Below are positions 13,095 to 26,737 of a stretch of 64,000 bases of DNA, piece after piece (the first letter of the stretch is position 1; the number at the start of each line of letters is the position of its first letter). The position numbers and the translations under genes are program-made. The DNA is from Lineus longissimus (Eukaryota > Nemertea > Pilidiophora > Heteronemertea > Lineidae), in contig NC_088326.1 in assembly GCF_910592395.1 (NCBI RefSeq), positions 13,085,001 to 13,149,000 of the forward strand, written 5' to 3'. The notes below the pieces were generated by a model. It saw nothing but the letters and a program-made list of their open reading frames with translations. It did not search any database and had not been told where the DNA came from.

Positions 13095-14685
13095 CTGGAA
13101 GTCGATATCAAGGTTTACGAGATTTGGAGAATCTTCTCAAGGTAGGTCAAGGTCATGTTCATTAATCCGCTAGGGGGCAGCACTGGTGTGTAAAATTCTA
13201 GCAGGTCGTTAGATATTCACTCTACCAGCACAGACCTCCATTAAACGATGATGTGTTGGACCTCATGTCAGAATCAGCAGATCGATTGGCGATCAATCAG
13301 TCACCACATACAAAGCCTACGGAAAACAATTGACATCTGAAAGAGTAATTATGGATTATATGAAGGTGCAGGCATGATCATCACATTCCTCAAACTGGGT
13401 TTTAAACATGTGTCCGACCACCTACAGAGACGTAACACCACCAACAGACCAACACCAATGTCCACAACTTCTTCACAGCATGCAAATGATTGCTAGCGGA
13501 CCACTTTAGCGAGGTGATCATGTTTATTTTCGAATCAAGTTTATTTAAAAATACATCACCTCTCTGTAAAATTGCACAGTACTGGGATATTGCCAAATTA
13601 AATTTGTTGAATTATTCCGTAGTTCCCTCCACGCGTATCAAAATGTTTTCCTCCTAAAAGCATCGTACCACCAACAAATTCGATTTCCATATACGATTTC
13701 TTAATTGAATTTCACCCTTTGCTGACTCCGATTGGCTCTAATCGAATCACGTGGTTGGGGCCAATCAAGCCCCTGTGTGCTACAGCGAGGCAAACCAAGG
13801 AAGACTAACTGGAAACTTGAGCAATTGAATTTAATTATCTCGTTAAAAGTTTCCCGCAAAGGATTTGTAAAGCAGGAACTTGTAATTGAATAAAGCGAAT
13901 TTTTGTGAATAAGAGTTCCAAGTCAGGCGGAAAGGAAAGGAGTCTTAGCTGTGTCTGTCTAGAATATGTCACTTGTCTCACTCAACCTCACTAGTAGATC
14001 CTGCCATTTTGTCTTTTTTTCAATTGATACACGCCTGCAAAGGATCCTGTCTTTATATCTGCGATTCACCAAAAGAATTTGGTTCAATGAATTTCAAGTT
14101 GGGTGCAGAATTACCGCATATAGAACTTTATAATGTTTGTTCACGACCCTGCATAGAACTTTTCAATGTTTTAAACGATCCCTGGTATACTGATAAGGGA
14201 TATCTTGTTTGGCGCTACCGTAAGTAAGGTATGAAATATCATTCCCGTATAGAATGTCATCCTCGAAAATGTGGTGCTGGGACCGATTACAGAAGCCAGC
14301 GAAAACTGTACAAGCAGAGTTAGCCGTGGCACGCAGTCCTCCGGGACAATCGCCAGTTCCATGCTACATATCAAGTAGGATAGTCGGACACTTGTAGAAT
14401 CCCCTTGGCTCACTGCCTCAGAAATATTGGTTTAGGAGCTCGGAAAAACTTACATGTCTGATATATTCGTATATCAAGTCTTTATTGCAGAATCTGCTGG
14501 CCTGCGGTGCTAGAAATCGAAAAGTGGATATCCCTCGAGGTAATTTTCCAATGCATGACACAGTTTCTGCACTATCCACTGCTGAAGTGTATTGGGCTTT
14601 GGTTCATCAACTCCGGGAAGAGAAAAAGTGATATTTACAGTGAACAAGCAGTTTGAGCTTCAGGCCAAACGTGAATTTATATATA
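13095..14685 (+). CDS. Possible chain of three short exons (13095-13141, 14491-14539, 14641-14685), product unknown
   Basis: Three islands have good splice signals: tatctttacag/GTAGGT, ctttattgcag/GTAATT and atatttacag/GTAGGT. Their phases join in one frame: GSRYQGLRDLENLLK, then NLLACGARNRKVDIPR, then VNKQFELQAKREFIY. A possible microexon at 12636-12650 before GTGAAC would also fit the frame (VDQL). Against the call: the exons are very short, no domain is recognised, no start or stop exon is found, and such chains arise by chance in tens of kilobases. A possible next exon ends at GTGAGT (14896). Confidence 0.14.
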
Positions 14686-16419
14686 GTAGGTGTTTTGTGG
14701 AAGAGGAGGACAGATACAGCGCTGAGGTGGTGGAAAATAAGAACACTGTTCCTATGTGGATACTTGTTACACAATTAATCCACGATCCGCTAATTGACAT
14801 CTTTGCTGATTAGTTGATTGACTACTTCTTCATCTTCTTCTCGTGTGTTCTCATACGAGTATGGCTATATACAACGGGGGAACTGAACCCAAGAGGTGAG
14901 TCTGTGATGAGATACACAACCCACAAGGGTGAAGCTGAAATGCAGTCGAAATCCTGGCCCATTGGCGATGGTTTTAACGGAATTTTAGCAAGACTCGTCC
15001 AGAAGGCTTTGGTATTTCAACATAGGCGCGAATTTCAACTCTCAATTGCCTTATTTGTTTATCTCAACGCATTCAGGAGTGTCTTGGTTGAAGGCTCTCT
15101 CTGCACTCAGAACAAGGCTAATGGAATTTCCCTGTAACTAATAACTTGGGATACCAATATATTTTTTAAGTTATCGCAAATATTTTTTTTCAGCACTTGT
15201 TTGTTTCAGAACTGTCTCGCTGAATGTACCGCCGTTTGAATTGTATTATCGCAAATCATACAACGCCCTACACAACTGTCATTTATCATCAACTCAGTAC
15301 ACAACCGCGTCTCTCTATTGTGACCATAAACAAACAATGCTGTTATTTTAACGTGACAAATGGCACTTTTTTATCGATCCCTCACTGTGAGCAAACAATC
15401 ACATTGCTGAACAAACCTGTTTTCGTTTGTTCTCATGTCTAGAGTGATGAAACGTGTAAATAAACACATGATGTGGTTGTAATGTGAAATTCCGGTAAAT
15501 AATGCATCAGATTATGCCTGATAATTTTAGTAGTGTGATTGATTATACAAAGAGGAATTGCCAAACAATTTACGAAAGAGAAAACATAGCACCAGCATCA
15601 ATCAAACATTGAGTGCTCACGAAAAAACCAAGTCAAATACCCCACCATTCTTGTAGAGAACACTAGTCGGCGTCATAAAACGCGAAAGAATCTCTTGTGA
15701 AAAACTGTGCCGAACCACCAACAGCAAACCATGGAGCCAACGTGTAAATAGCAGGCAAACTGGCGAGGAGATATTTAGAGACTGCCAGATGGATCGCCTA
15801 AGAAGCAAAAACGAACTACTTGAAACTCCAGCAGAAAGACGAGGCGAATCACTGACCACGTTCACGAGGCTACCATGGCATGTAGGCTATCTTCTATTCT
15901 TCAAAACAATAGCCAAATCAAAGCCTCCGCTATGGGGTGCATCACTTATTTGCCTTGATTGGAAACAAGCTGTGCCTGAAACCATATAACACCATAGTGC
16001 GTGCAATAAACGCCTCGGAGACTTGAGAAGGTGTGCACCTTCCGTTCTTCATGCCCAAGGAAGCCTCATCAAACAACATGGATTCCTTCCACGTGCGTGC
16101 TTCTTTCACTTTCATTATATCAGTCATAAATACGTCCTTTAATGTGAGGTGCATAAAGTTAGTTTGTTCGTGCAGCGTGTTCTATGTCTGTTTCCTCGTG
16201 CGTCGATACAGACTGCAGCGCAGTGTTTACACACTTTACATTGTTTCAAATTTGGTAAGGGTGTTTGTTCCGATAGATTAGATTTTGCCAGCTTTAATGT
16301 CATGTAACATCCTTCTGAACATGCAAACGAATCCGGATAATGATAGTGAAATATCACATTCCTTCCCTTTGCAAGCTCAAAGGCTTTGTTTTGCGAAGAG
16401 ATCGCGTTGTAACTCATAC

Positions 16420-16604
16420 CGTGTCACTTTAGGAACGAGCAGGTCATTTCCAACTAGCAAGCTACAAAAGATTCACGATGTCACGTTTCATGTCATTTCA
16501 TGTCATGTTTCAATCCCAATTTGATTGACGAACATGCTCGTGACAAGTGACAAATGATACGCCAAACTTGACAAGTGACAACGTGAATCATATGTAAACC
16601 AGGC
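16420..16604 (-). mobile_element. R1 repeat copy, diverged
   Basis: Contains caggtcatttcc, gattcacgatgtcac and the end tgacaagtgacaacgtgaat. A catgtcattt word is locally duplicated. Confidence 0.75.
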
Positions 16605-18121
16605 CTGATTAGCAATTATTCATAGCGTGTTTTCAAGAACGGCGTTGTTCCTCCAAAAAATATGCCCGACAGCCATAGATACTTTTAATTGACCAAGGGC
16701 CAGGTAAAATATGCTCTAATATTGCATTTCCCCTCCATGTCCTCGGCTAAATTATCGGATGACAAAAAAACAAAAAAATCATAAAGCTTCTCGGATGATG
16801 ATTCAGTTATAAAACTAATTCAAGGCAAGTGTGAAGCTAAGAGGCTTAGTGGGTTAAGTTTCCATCGAATTCCAATACTTGCAATTAAAAAGATTTGAGG
16901 CGATTATTCATGCGGTTTGGATATCGCGTGTTTTTCTCGAGCATGATGATAAAAGAGTTACTTCCCGCGGAAGTCTTATAAGTGCATTGCCTATTGCGTG
17001 TTATGACGCTAATTTCACCGACCAATCAATGTACATACACGTATCTTCTTGACAATGCGACAGGTTTGCCACGAATTCGCGCCCATACAACCGATGAACG
17101 CTGGCAGTAACGTTCTTTAAACACGACGTTAGAGACTTTATTGATAACAAAAAGTAGATAGATAAGATAAACTCGTCCGAACAACACCAGTAGAGGGGAT
17201 AATTTGAAGGAGTCTGACTGAAAATGTATTTCCGTCTTTGAGAATAGAACGTGATATTATGCTGGTTCCACAACCCTTACAAACGACGAAGTTAAAAGTA
17301 CCAACGCGGGTATGGCATGTCCGCAAGTTCTGTGCTAATTCCTGCATGCGTCACTCGTAAATCATCTAAAACTAAGATGCATGAGGAATCGAGGAAAGAA
17401 AATTTAAACATCGTGGATGAAATGCATAACATACTCGCACTTGCCCGCTCGCAGCTCTTCGTTAAGCTTGCAACCGCAGATACGCTTCGCAATCCAACAT
17501 GTCTAATACAAGCGGGACATGTCTTATTACACCTGTAAAGGGCTGCAATCAGCCGTGATGGAGCCGCAGCAGAGTACACTCACGGTATTTGCACAATATG
17601 TTGATTTTGGTGTCCATGGCCATCTGAGTATTGCTTCTCTCTTGAATTGCCTGTCTCTTTGAGTGAGTCGCCATACTTGCCAATGCAAATAATGCCAAGG
17701 CCATTCATCGTCCGTAAAGCGTTTCGTCTGCCCAACTTTCTTCCGTCAAGTAGAGTGAATTGCGCATAATTTGTTTATCGCGCTGTCCTCGCGTCCTTTT
17801 GGTCGATGACAACTTTCCCAGGTGCAGCGACGTATGTCTCCACAATGTGTTGCTCTTAATATCCTCATCAATGCAATTGCGTTCAAGCCATAATTAACTG
17901 TAATCATTCCACCGACCTTTTCCCCGCTGTGCTGTCGAGACGCCTGGTAGTTCTGTGCTCCGCGCCCTGTGTCGGGCCCTTCGCCACTGTGCTGTCAGGA
18001 CGGCTGGTAATGTTGTGCTCCTTGTTCAAGTCTCCAAAGGCGACAGTACTCTTTGCCAAAATGTCCGCTTTTTCGCTGTCTCCACAAAGTCCCCTGACGA
18101 GGCCGGAGTTCAAGGTTGATT

Positions 18122-18312
18122 AACGTTGTCACTTGTCATGTTTCACTTGTCACGAGTTAATTGTCTTCGGCTTAAAAACACGACGTGAGGGTGAAAAGTG
18201 ACATCGTGAATCGTATGTAGCCCGATCTTTGGAAATGACTTAATGTTCGTTCTCCATGTCACGCATGAAAAGTGAACAGTGACACGTTACATGTGAAAAC
18301 GTGAGCTCTATA
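18122..18312 (+). mobile_element. R1 repeat copy, near full length
   Basis: The best reference copy: acgttgtcacttgtcatg at the left, then gggtgaaaagtgacatcgtg, then a right part with gtgaacagtgacacgttac. Its two ends are complementary over about 20 bases. Confidence 0.85.
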
Positions 18313-19373
18313 TAATCGCAACCTTGGACGTCAAGCATTCACATCACGCCATCCACCCAGGATATTTTTTCTCACTTGTTGTACGCGTCGATCGAACTGT
18401 CCATTAGCCCGTTCAGGCGGCCACTTGGTGAAGGCATTTGCTTCTCCTTTGGGATCGCAAACTCATTTATATGAAATGTTACGCGGTCCTGCTGGAGTTG
18501 TGAACGCCATGTTATATTTGTGGAACATTTACAAAAAAAGGTGCCGTTACCTTTGTCCATTTTGCATTCTTAGAAGACGGTTCCATGTGGAGCTATATGT
18601 TCTTGAGAAAAAAAGCTTTTAGTGCATCCCGCAACATAGAGATTTTGTGTCTATCATTACGTGAGAATGAGAACGAAACCCCTAACGCAGTTTGAAAAAA
18701 CTATTATAGAAACATTGAAGAAATGCTGGAGATCGAGATACTAGGGATATTGTATTTGAAACAGGGTCCAAAATTCTTGTGAGTTTATGGTAAAAACTTG
18801 TATATGAATGTAGAATGTCCTCTTCATGAAGCAATAGTCTATCATATGTCCAGTTCTATACCTGGCTGTCTGAGAATCCCCTATTGTGAATACTACCCAC
18901 TAGCCACAAAGTAGAAGCCGCACTATGGCAACACAATTACAAACGTCCACCCGGACACTAAAGCAAGCATTTATCAACATGTCGGACCTACTTTGTAGAC
19001 TCCTCTTTCCGAATACCCCAAGTAACAGCCACTCGCTATCAGAAACGTATTCTTCCTAAATGTCTGAACATGATGGTCACATCCCACGTAAACTGATCCT
19101 GTCGGTATGCATTCACGATGGTGCTTGAGAATACCGAATTGCCAGTTTGGTATAACGTTGCTGTTCCCTGCACATATAGATTTCAATCGACATATATATG
19201 AGGGTTAATGAAACTATATACTCCCATCACTGACCAATCAACGGGGATATCGGGTGACTGCCTGATGAGCTGCGTGAAATGGAAGGCGAGCAGAGCGGCA
19301 GTGCCAATACAGAATGCCAATAGGTTGTATCTTTTCGCAATAGCTTTCCTACCTGCCTTCATCTTATTTTGGC

Positions 19374-19835
19374 TGAAACACTGACTACACAGAGTCATTG
19401 GATCAGCTTAGGAGCATTATCTGTCCATGACCTATATGAGAAAAACACTGAGTACACAGAGTCTACACAGAGTCATTGGATCAGTCTGGCAGCGTCATCT
19501 GTCCACGGCCCATTCTGAAACACTGCCTACACAGAGTCATTGGGTCAGTCTGGCAGCATCATCTGTCCACGGCCCATTCTGAAACACTGGCTACACAGAG
19601 TCATTGGATCAGTCTGGCAGCATCATCTGTCCACGGCCCATTCTGAAACACTGCCTACACAGAGTCATTGGGTCAGTCTGGCAGCATCATCTGTCCACAG
19701 CTCATTCTGAAACACTGTCTACACAGAGTCATTGGATCAGTCTGGCAGCATCATCTGTCCACGGCCCATTCTGAAACACTGTCTACACAGAGTCTTTGGA
19801 TCATTTTGGCAACCTCATTTGTCCACGATCTATCA
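19374..19835. repeat. 64-bp minisatellite, about seven units
   Basis: acacagagtcattgg recurs near 19387, 19465, 19529, 19593, 19657, 19721 and 19785. The middle units are nearly identical and the first and last are diverged. Because 64 is not a multiple of 3, no repeated peptide is encoded. Confidence 0.9.
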
Positions 19836-22800
19836 TCCTGTCTGCACTGTTGACAACAGCAAGTCGCAGTCTACAGGCATGCAGATTACAGTCTAGATCA
19901 ATACAATAACGCTTCGGCTAGAATGCTAATGCCTATTACTCGCACCCCGAAGACTAAAGCCTTAATTGACCAATCGCTAAACTAAACCGTTAGCATCCTC
20001 AGTAATTTAATCAAGGGATATTTAAGCCAATGTGTATCAGGCTCAAGTAGTCACAAAGTGGACCAATTTTGGGCGATTGAGGGAATTGGACGCAGATGCC
20101 TAATGACGTGGCGTGGAATGGTCTTATTGTGTATTAGGGATGACACTGCAATGGAAGCTTTGATGCGCTTTCTGAGAAAAGTGGCAATGTATTTCCTATT
20201 AGTCAAATGTAATGTACTCATCTGGTACCGGATTAAGCTTTCTCTGAATACAAGTTCCCCATTTTATTAGAGACACCTGCATTCTCCCTGCTCCAACACA
20301 ACACAATCGCTCTAGAAATGATTACTCTAAAACTTCCTGAAATTCCTGGTGTTTTGGACAAACGTAATGCATGATAGAAAGATTATAATACAGTCTTGTC
20401 TTCTTCGCCTTAATTCCTCCATTCGTACATGAAGTCAGTTTGAATGATGCGACATCTAATGTCCCTCGATACCTGTAACACTCTATCACGCATTCCATAC
20501 ACTGCCCCTGGGCCCAATAATGGCGAGAGATTACCACTTACCAGGGGAATAGTCTATATATCATTGATGTCCTTCTTCTAATACACAATTAACAAGTGGG
20601 TCATTAATACATTTGTGATGCTCAAAGTCTTTTAGCATTGGATGATAACTGTAGGTTTCGAATAATTTAGAGGTTTAAGTTGACTTTTATGCTTTTAGGT
20701 TGACTTTTCTGAAATCTTAGATTTTTACATTAAATCTTATTTTTGATCGAAATAAAGATGGTGATGACCTAATTTACTTGCTGTTTCTGAATAGCCCCTA
20801 CCCATCAGAAAACCATTTCATTGCTCAAACCCCAACTAAGGCCTACCGTAGTTTGAGAAGCGCGATTTGCGTCTGATAGAAAACATACGCGATTGGTGGA
20901 TTCCCTCAGCAAAAGCCTCAGTCAAAACATCGTAAAAAGTTTTCTCGAGTCTTCATGTTTAAGTGATTTCTTATTTTTGACGACTCAGAATTTGTGTTGC
21001 GCACTGACATTCCATTACCTCCGATGTTCTACCGTGAGACCACACATGCTGTTTTCTTCATTGATCTGAGACTTGCTGAAAGTTCTGCGCCAAAACCAAA
21101 AGTAAAAACTTTGTCAGGTGGTTGTGAGCGAGGATAATTGAACCAGATTAGGAGAGAGACATTGATCAGGTGAGCCTTAACTTACATAGAATATTGGAGA
21201 AGACGGTTTTGAGAGTAGTTTTCGCCCACACAGGGTGAGATTGGGAAGACATCAGGATTAATACAAACCTGATCGATCTGTTCACACACATCACACAGAG
21301 CGATGCGCGGATACTGAATTCCACGAGTAGAATCACCTTGGCTTACTGGTATAACCGAGCTCCGTATGTTTTCGAAAACTACGCTCTGCTACCATATAAC
21401 CACCTTTCCTCTCCCGCTTGAAGTCACACGGTAATAAACTGCGCTCCAGCTGATGGAATTTCCGCACTGGGGCGTTCGTAACAAAGTCTTAGTCCGTGTG
21501 GACAGACTACAAGTAGCGAACTGCCTGAAATTATTTCTGATGGTCAACAGCATTGCGATGCCCAAAGAGTGTGATGATCAGAATGAAATGGTGATCAGTA
21601 TTTTAATGGTCATGATATGATAATTATGAGTGCCGTGGACCCGACTAATCTCATTATGGTCGCAGCTCCCCATACTAAACATTTACATAAATACCATGTG
21701 TATGGTGATAATCGTATCCCCTACCCCGATCGAGAATAAATTCAATTTGTGAACTATTATGGGTGACATGCGATCCTTGGACACAGTACATCATAACTCT
21801 CCCATTTAGCTTATGTATAGCGACGGAGAGGAAGTAATCATATGCTTATCCTACTTATATTCAATCTGACTAACTGACTTATGGTACTTTCTGACATTGG
21901 ATATTAACTAAGATCCTAACTAGGGACATTTTCTGAATTTGAGCGGGACTGTCGACCCGAGATATGCCATGGTAAACAAAAGACCTCACGCAACATCAGC
22001 TTGGAGGCGTGACTTGGCTTGTAACCCTAAATCAGTGATGTTCAAACGAAGCAATAGCAGAAATCCTACATCGAGCGTCAAAGGAAATGGCAGCAAGAGC
22101 GAAGACGGGGAGGGAGAACAAAAATCCGAAAATAAATGGGCCAATAAAAGACCTCGTCGTCACCTCTTTTTACGGAATGCGTGGTATTTCATGAGGTACC
22201 AAATGGTTGGTCTTACACTAAGCAGCTCTGACATTGACTTGCTATGTTATAAACAAAGATAAATCCATGTCGTTCGATACTGTCACCGTTAATGAGCTTC
22301 TTCGGGAAGTCCATCAATCCACTCGTGATCATGATGTCAGGGTCGTGGGCTTTCTTACCATCAAGGCATCATCCCTAATGGGCAAGAGAGGTATTTTCTG
22401 ACATTAAGCTTCATAAATCAGACTTTGTACTGAATGATATTGACATTCATGATATGGTGAGCGTATTACGTCAAGGATGTTTCGTGGTTACATGCATCTT
22501 ACGGATTTATAATGATCACGTCTTGTTTTTTGCCAAAAGAGGATTCATGATCATGAATGGGCGAATCATGAGCAGCCATAAGTGGAAAAGTAAAGAGGAA
22601 TCAAAGGCAGGTGAAAACCACAGTTTACCATGATGGCATTGCTTCTTTTGCTCGCCTACTTATCTGTGATCGGTTACAATTACAATACCTTTACAGTCAA
22701 CAAAAAAGAGCTTGAAAGATAATTTTCAGCGGCGTAACATCTCTTTAACTGATATCAACATCGGAAGTAACTTGTTAGCACAATGCATATCATTGGCCAC

Positions 22801-24151
22801 CCAGCGATTGAGTTTTTAGGCCAATAGCCCTCGTTCCCTCGAGTCAATTAAGAGATTGCATCTCTCTGAGGTATTGCCACATTCCAGCAACGAAATGATA
22901 CGAGTGATTATTTCCATGTTACCGGAACCTTTGGAAACTGTTCCATCATGTCTATGACTTAAGTTATTTTCACAGCAGGTTCTCTTCTTTTTCCTCACCG
23001 GAGCCATTAACCTGATTTGATTGAATAAATCTGAAGGGATTCGCCTATAGCACCCCAGGGTCTTAAAGGCAGCCTCTTCTATGTTTCACCTCTGGCATAC
23101 TAATTCCAACGATGCGTTATGTTGTTAGATGAAGAGCATCTATCTCTGTGGTGATGTGGTGAACTGAACCGCCACCACCAAGAGATGTAGTACAAACGTT
23201 GGACTGCTCCTGTCGGCTGAGTAATATTGCTGAAACATGCAGACCACTCGATGAGAGGTTGGTAAAACACCTCGGGACCCAAAATCAGATGCCAACGAAC
23301 CCACTAAATAACAAGGGACATTCAATCAATTGAGATGAAGTCATTTCAAACAACTAACTGAGGCTATACAGATCAAGAGACAAAGCCCTCTCTGAAAAGG
23401 GACAATGACATTTTCAAACCAACAGCTTACAATCATATAATTAAACTATAGCACTGCGCTGTTCTGTGTGTGTTCATTACTAATCCCCTTTTGTGTCACA
23501 ACACTTGTATCTACTAGTATGTTCTAGGAACAATGGATCATGAAACTTGACAGCGTGCATTGGAGACCATGTAGACGGCCCGAAATGCCGTGCACAAGAA
23601 CTAGATGACATGACATGGTCTCACATTACGTGTGTTCTGCCTCTCACGTGACAAGATGAATACGTACAAGTGTTTATGTCATCATAAACTATGTGTCACC
23701 TGGGTGAATGTGTCCGATTGCTTCTTTTAGATGTTACTCTATCTTTTGCCGGCAAATATACTTCATTTGCACCTGGCTGATTACAACACTATCGCTATAT
23801 TTCTCAGATAATAATTATCTCGAGGTAAATTTAGCTTTTCTTGCGCTAATCAAATAAGGCGTATGGGAGATTGCTCTCCGTGGAGAAATATCGTCAGATC
23901 ATCACAAAAAACGGATATCGTCTGCGTGATGCAAATGGAAAGACACGCGATAATTGCATTGCATGATTTAAAAGGAGCGCAACGAGGAGATGGTGATCGT
24001 TTTTTTAAATCATTTATTCAAGAAGAGTTTAACATGTTTAAGCTATTAAACCTCTTTTTTCCCTCCACCAAACACGGCGAGGGGGGACTATACCTTTACA
24101 ATCTTTCGAGTGGGCAGACTGATGAATCTACGGCTGGGGTTTTTATAGGAT

Positions 24152-24306
24152 GGCATTGTCACTGTACATGTTTCAAGAGTTAACTGACCCTCGCTGTGAG
24201 GGTGAAAAGTGACATCGTGAATCGTATGTAGCCCGGTAATGACTTGTTCGTTCTTCACGTCACGCACGAAAAATGAACAGTGACACGTCACATATGAAGC
24301 ATGAAC
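24152..24306 (+). mobile_element. R1 repeat copy, internally shortened
   Basis: Shares gagggtgaaaagtgacatcg, gaatcgtatgtagcccg and gaacagtgacacgtcacat with the 18.1 kb copy. About 30 bases near the left side are missing. Confidence 0.8.
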
Positions 24307-24407
24307 TCCTAGAATTACGATCTCATATGTCATTAGGAAACCCAATTTCAAATTCAAGTTAGTTTCAATTTTTTGCAAAGCGAACCATCTTCAAGTGCCG
24401 TAGACTA

Positions 24408-24589
24408 CACATGCTTCCCGAAATTGGGGGCTTGCATTGGAATTAACATTTTCCCCCTTGTCCGTCATTAAAGGCATTCAAGTGTGTTGGTCAACCATGA
24501 CTATCTCCTTTGTCCCTCCACCATAAGGCCTAGTTTCCCCTTATGACATCACTATTTCGGACAGTCAGCGCCCTATTTCTGGAAAGGTG
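24408..24589 (+). repeat. Dispersed repeat R3, copy 1
   Basis: Reads like the reverse complement of 41032-41200 with few differences. Shared words include ccgtcattaaaggcattcaa, gtgttggtcaaccatgacta and cctagtttccccttatgaca. Confidence 0.9.
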
Positions 24590-26195
24590 TATAGGTGAGC
24601 TGGCACATGCATTTGGCGACGTGTATACAACAATGGACTCTACATAACTCAATGCCATATACATGTATGTTAATCCAGTGATAGATCAGATGTCTGTTCC
24701 TGATTTGCGCGATATGATGAATGACGGCAATGCCGCAGGTCGTGGTGAAAGTGACGACCGAGGAATATAAATCGTTCATGTGCTGTCGGTCGTAGATTAA
24801 ACAGTAAAAGAGGGGTCAGCGGTGTTTCCGCTACTCATGTTCCGAGAAATTGGAAAACAAATTGGGATTCAAGATCATATCTCGGACTTTGACATGATTA
24901 TTTCTTGTTCCATCGAGCCATGCCTTGGTGGAGCAATTCTGAATGATATCTAGGTTCCGTGTCGAACAAGATCTTAGATATCTTGTGTTTGTATAGCATC
25001 ATTTCAGGGCGAACGGCGCAGTGATCAATGTGATGGACATCTATTTTGCCATTTCAAACATATATGCCACTTGTTCATCGAATATCTCCGCACTTGTGAC
25101 GATAAACCGTGGGGGATATTGCCATGAAACCTGGGAAAGATCACAACATTGCCACCTGTGGCCATTTGATGACGATCGCACAAGAAATTTCCAATAATGC
25201 TCAGGCACAAGCAATCCTCAACCGTTTTTATTCATACGAGTCCATTAAATATAAATCACCCTCGAACCAGCCATGTTGGAAACCGAATCGAAGGCTGCGT
25301 GTTGCCATACTGCCAACTCTCCCGGGAACATAGCACAAGTGGCAAGCAGCCATCGATCCGAAATTGGTGTTCGTTGTTCAATAACTTCTCCTAGTCAAAT
25401 CAATCTCGCGATGATTTAAGCCCGGGCGAGACTTCTCCTCAGCCAATGAGAGTAGCCATACACTTGGCTTCGCTTCAAGTCATAAGTGTTGGGGAATTAG
25501 ATTTTCCGAGACAATGGGTCAATCTTGGATAGAGATGAAGATATGTCTGTGGAACGTCTCAAAAGCTATCAATGTACTCGTATCTTATCATTCAATATGT
25601 AAACTAGCATAGCCCGTCATGTGGGCTGGCTGAAAACGCTAAACCATGATGTTGAATAAAGGTAAGAAGGATATTATCACCAAAAAGGCAGTGATAGTTT
25701 GAAGATTTTACATAAGCCTTTGTCCATAAAATCAACATGAGCTGGACATTTACTGTGTATTGGACCGACAAGACCGATATCTGTTGAAATTCGAGTAATG
25801 CAAAGGGAACTCATCGCCGAATGTTTGGTTGAAACTTCGCAATCAATTGATTTTGCTACTTTTTAAAAAACAGCCTCGAGAAGTGAACTTCAATAAATAA
25901 AGAGATTTATTTCATTTCAAAGTTAGCTAGAAGTGAATATTCTTCCATTCCCAGCATGTCTAGATGCTGATGCACTGGGAGACATCAGTTTCTCCTTTTG
26001 ATATGTTTTTGAGACGCGCCAAGCTTCCTTGGACAGTATTGACCACCAGACCCTCCGAGATTGGCTAATTCTCCAGACTATTCCCGAAGTGGCCTTTGCG
26101 ATCCTTCTCTATTGATTTCCAGTCATCCACCGCATACCCAACAAATTAAATCTTCGCACAATTTGCGACATCCTTGTTGCTTTTCGTCCTTGTAG

Positions 26196-26326
26196 AGATT
26201 GGTCAACTTGATTGCGAGGCTATCCCGATAGCCTGCCGTCAAAGCTTAATGAAGGCGCCAGCCTTTGCTGGACCATTTATGGCTGCACTTCGTGCGTGGA
26301 TGAGAGTGGGACATGGGTGCGAAAAG
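26196..26326 (+). CDS. Possible exon, product unknown
   Basis: A strong acceptor (gttgcttttcgtccttgtag, ending 26195) and a donor GAAAAG|GTAATG enclose 131 bases that are open in the frame IGQLDCEAIPIACRQS, then KAPAFAGPFMAALRAW. Its exit phase (0) does not fit the entry of the candidate exon at 26548, so the two cannot be joined directly. No family recognised. Confidence 0.1.
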
Positions 26327-26370
26327 GTAATGGCAGAGATAAAGGATTTCATGTTTCTTTCGACCTCCAA

Positions 26371-26475
26371 GTAAGCTGCTTCGTGGGGGTCGATGTGATC
26401 AAGACTTGTTCTGATAACCCTTTGATAAGACAGTAGAACAATGAGAATTAAGGTCTCGGTGTGAGCGGGCTTTGA
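26371..26475 (+). repeat. Dispersed repeat R4, copy 1
   Basis: gctgcttcgtgggggtcgat, then ctgataaccctttgataaga, then gagcgggctttga. An inverted copy lies at 62995-63102. Confidence 0.75.
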
Positions 26476-26547
26476 AGACAGTAGACCGCGTTTTGAATGG
26501 GCGAAGACACGTAAAGCTTGAAAATAAGTAATTCCCTATCTTTTGAG

Positions 26548-26737
26548 AATTGGTCCTTCCCTTCTGTTCGATGATATGGTTACTTACTCTCGTAACCAAT
26601 GGACAAAATATGCTGAATAGAATGGCCACGCAAGTTAACGGGAGCTCTGGTATGGCCTCTGTCTCTTTCAAATTCGTTGGCAGGAGACAATTCATACACC
26701 TGCCCAAGTATGCTAATAGCGGTGCAAGAACCCCCGG
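26548..26737 (+). CDS. Possible exon with a LamG/concanavalin-like start
   Basis: An open frame runs from after an AG at 26547 to a strong donor GTAAGT at 26738. Its second half reads VNGSSGMASVSFKFVGRRQF, then IHLPKYANSGARTPG. That resembles the NG..G.A..F.G...I.LPN.G opening of LamG-3-type lectin folds in secreted invertebrate proteins (family pattern from memory). The pyrimidine tract is short, no partner exon was found, and the opposite strand is also open across the same stretch, so this may be chance. Confidence 0.14.

Larger units (their letters stand above)
15140..26100. other. No gene recognised
   Basis: Three R1 copies (16.4, 18.1, 24.2 kb), one R3 copy (24.4 kb) and the 64-bp minisatellite. 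An open frame at about 21939-22262 encodes a basic, Ser/Lys/Glu-rich segment, but there is no supporting context. Confidence 0.45.

Noticed and set aside
20322-20537. A minus-strand Cys-rich frame (QCMECVIECYRYRG) that recalled a small secreted protein
   Set aside because: The cysteine spacing matches no family I know, and there is no signal peptide or convincing exon structure.
21939-22262. An open frame with a basic Ser/Lys/Glu-rich product
   Set aside because: Low-complexity composition and no homologue or splice context. Not called as a gene.
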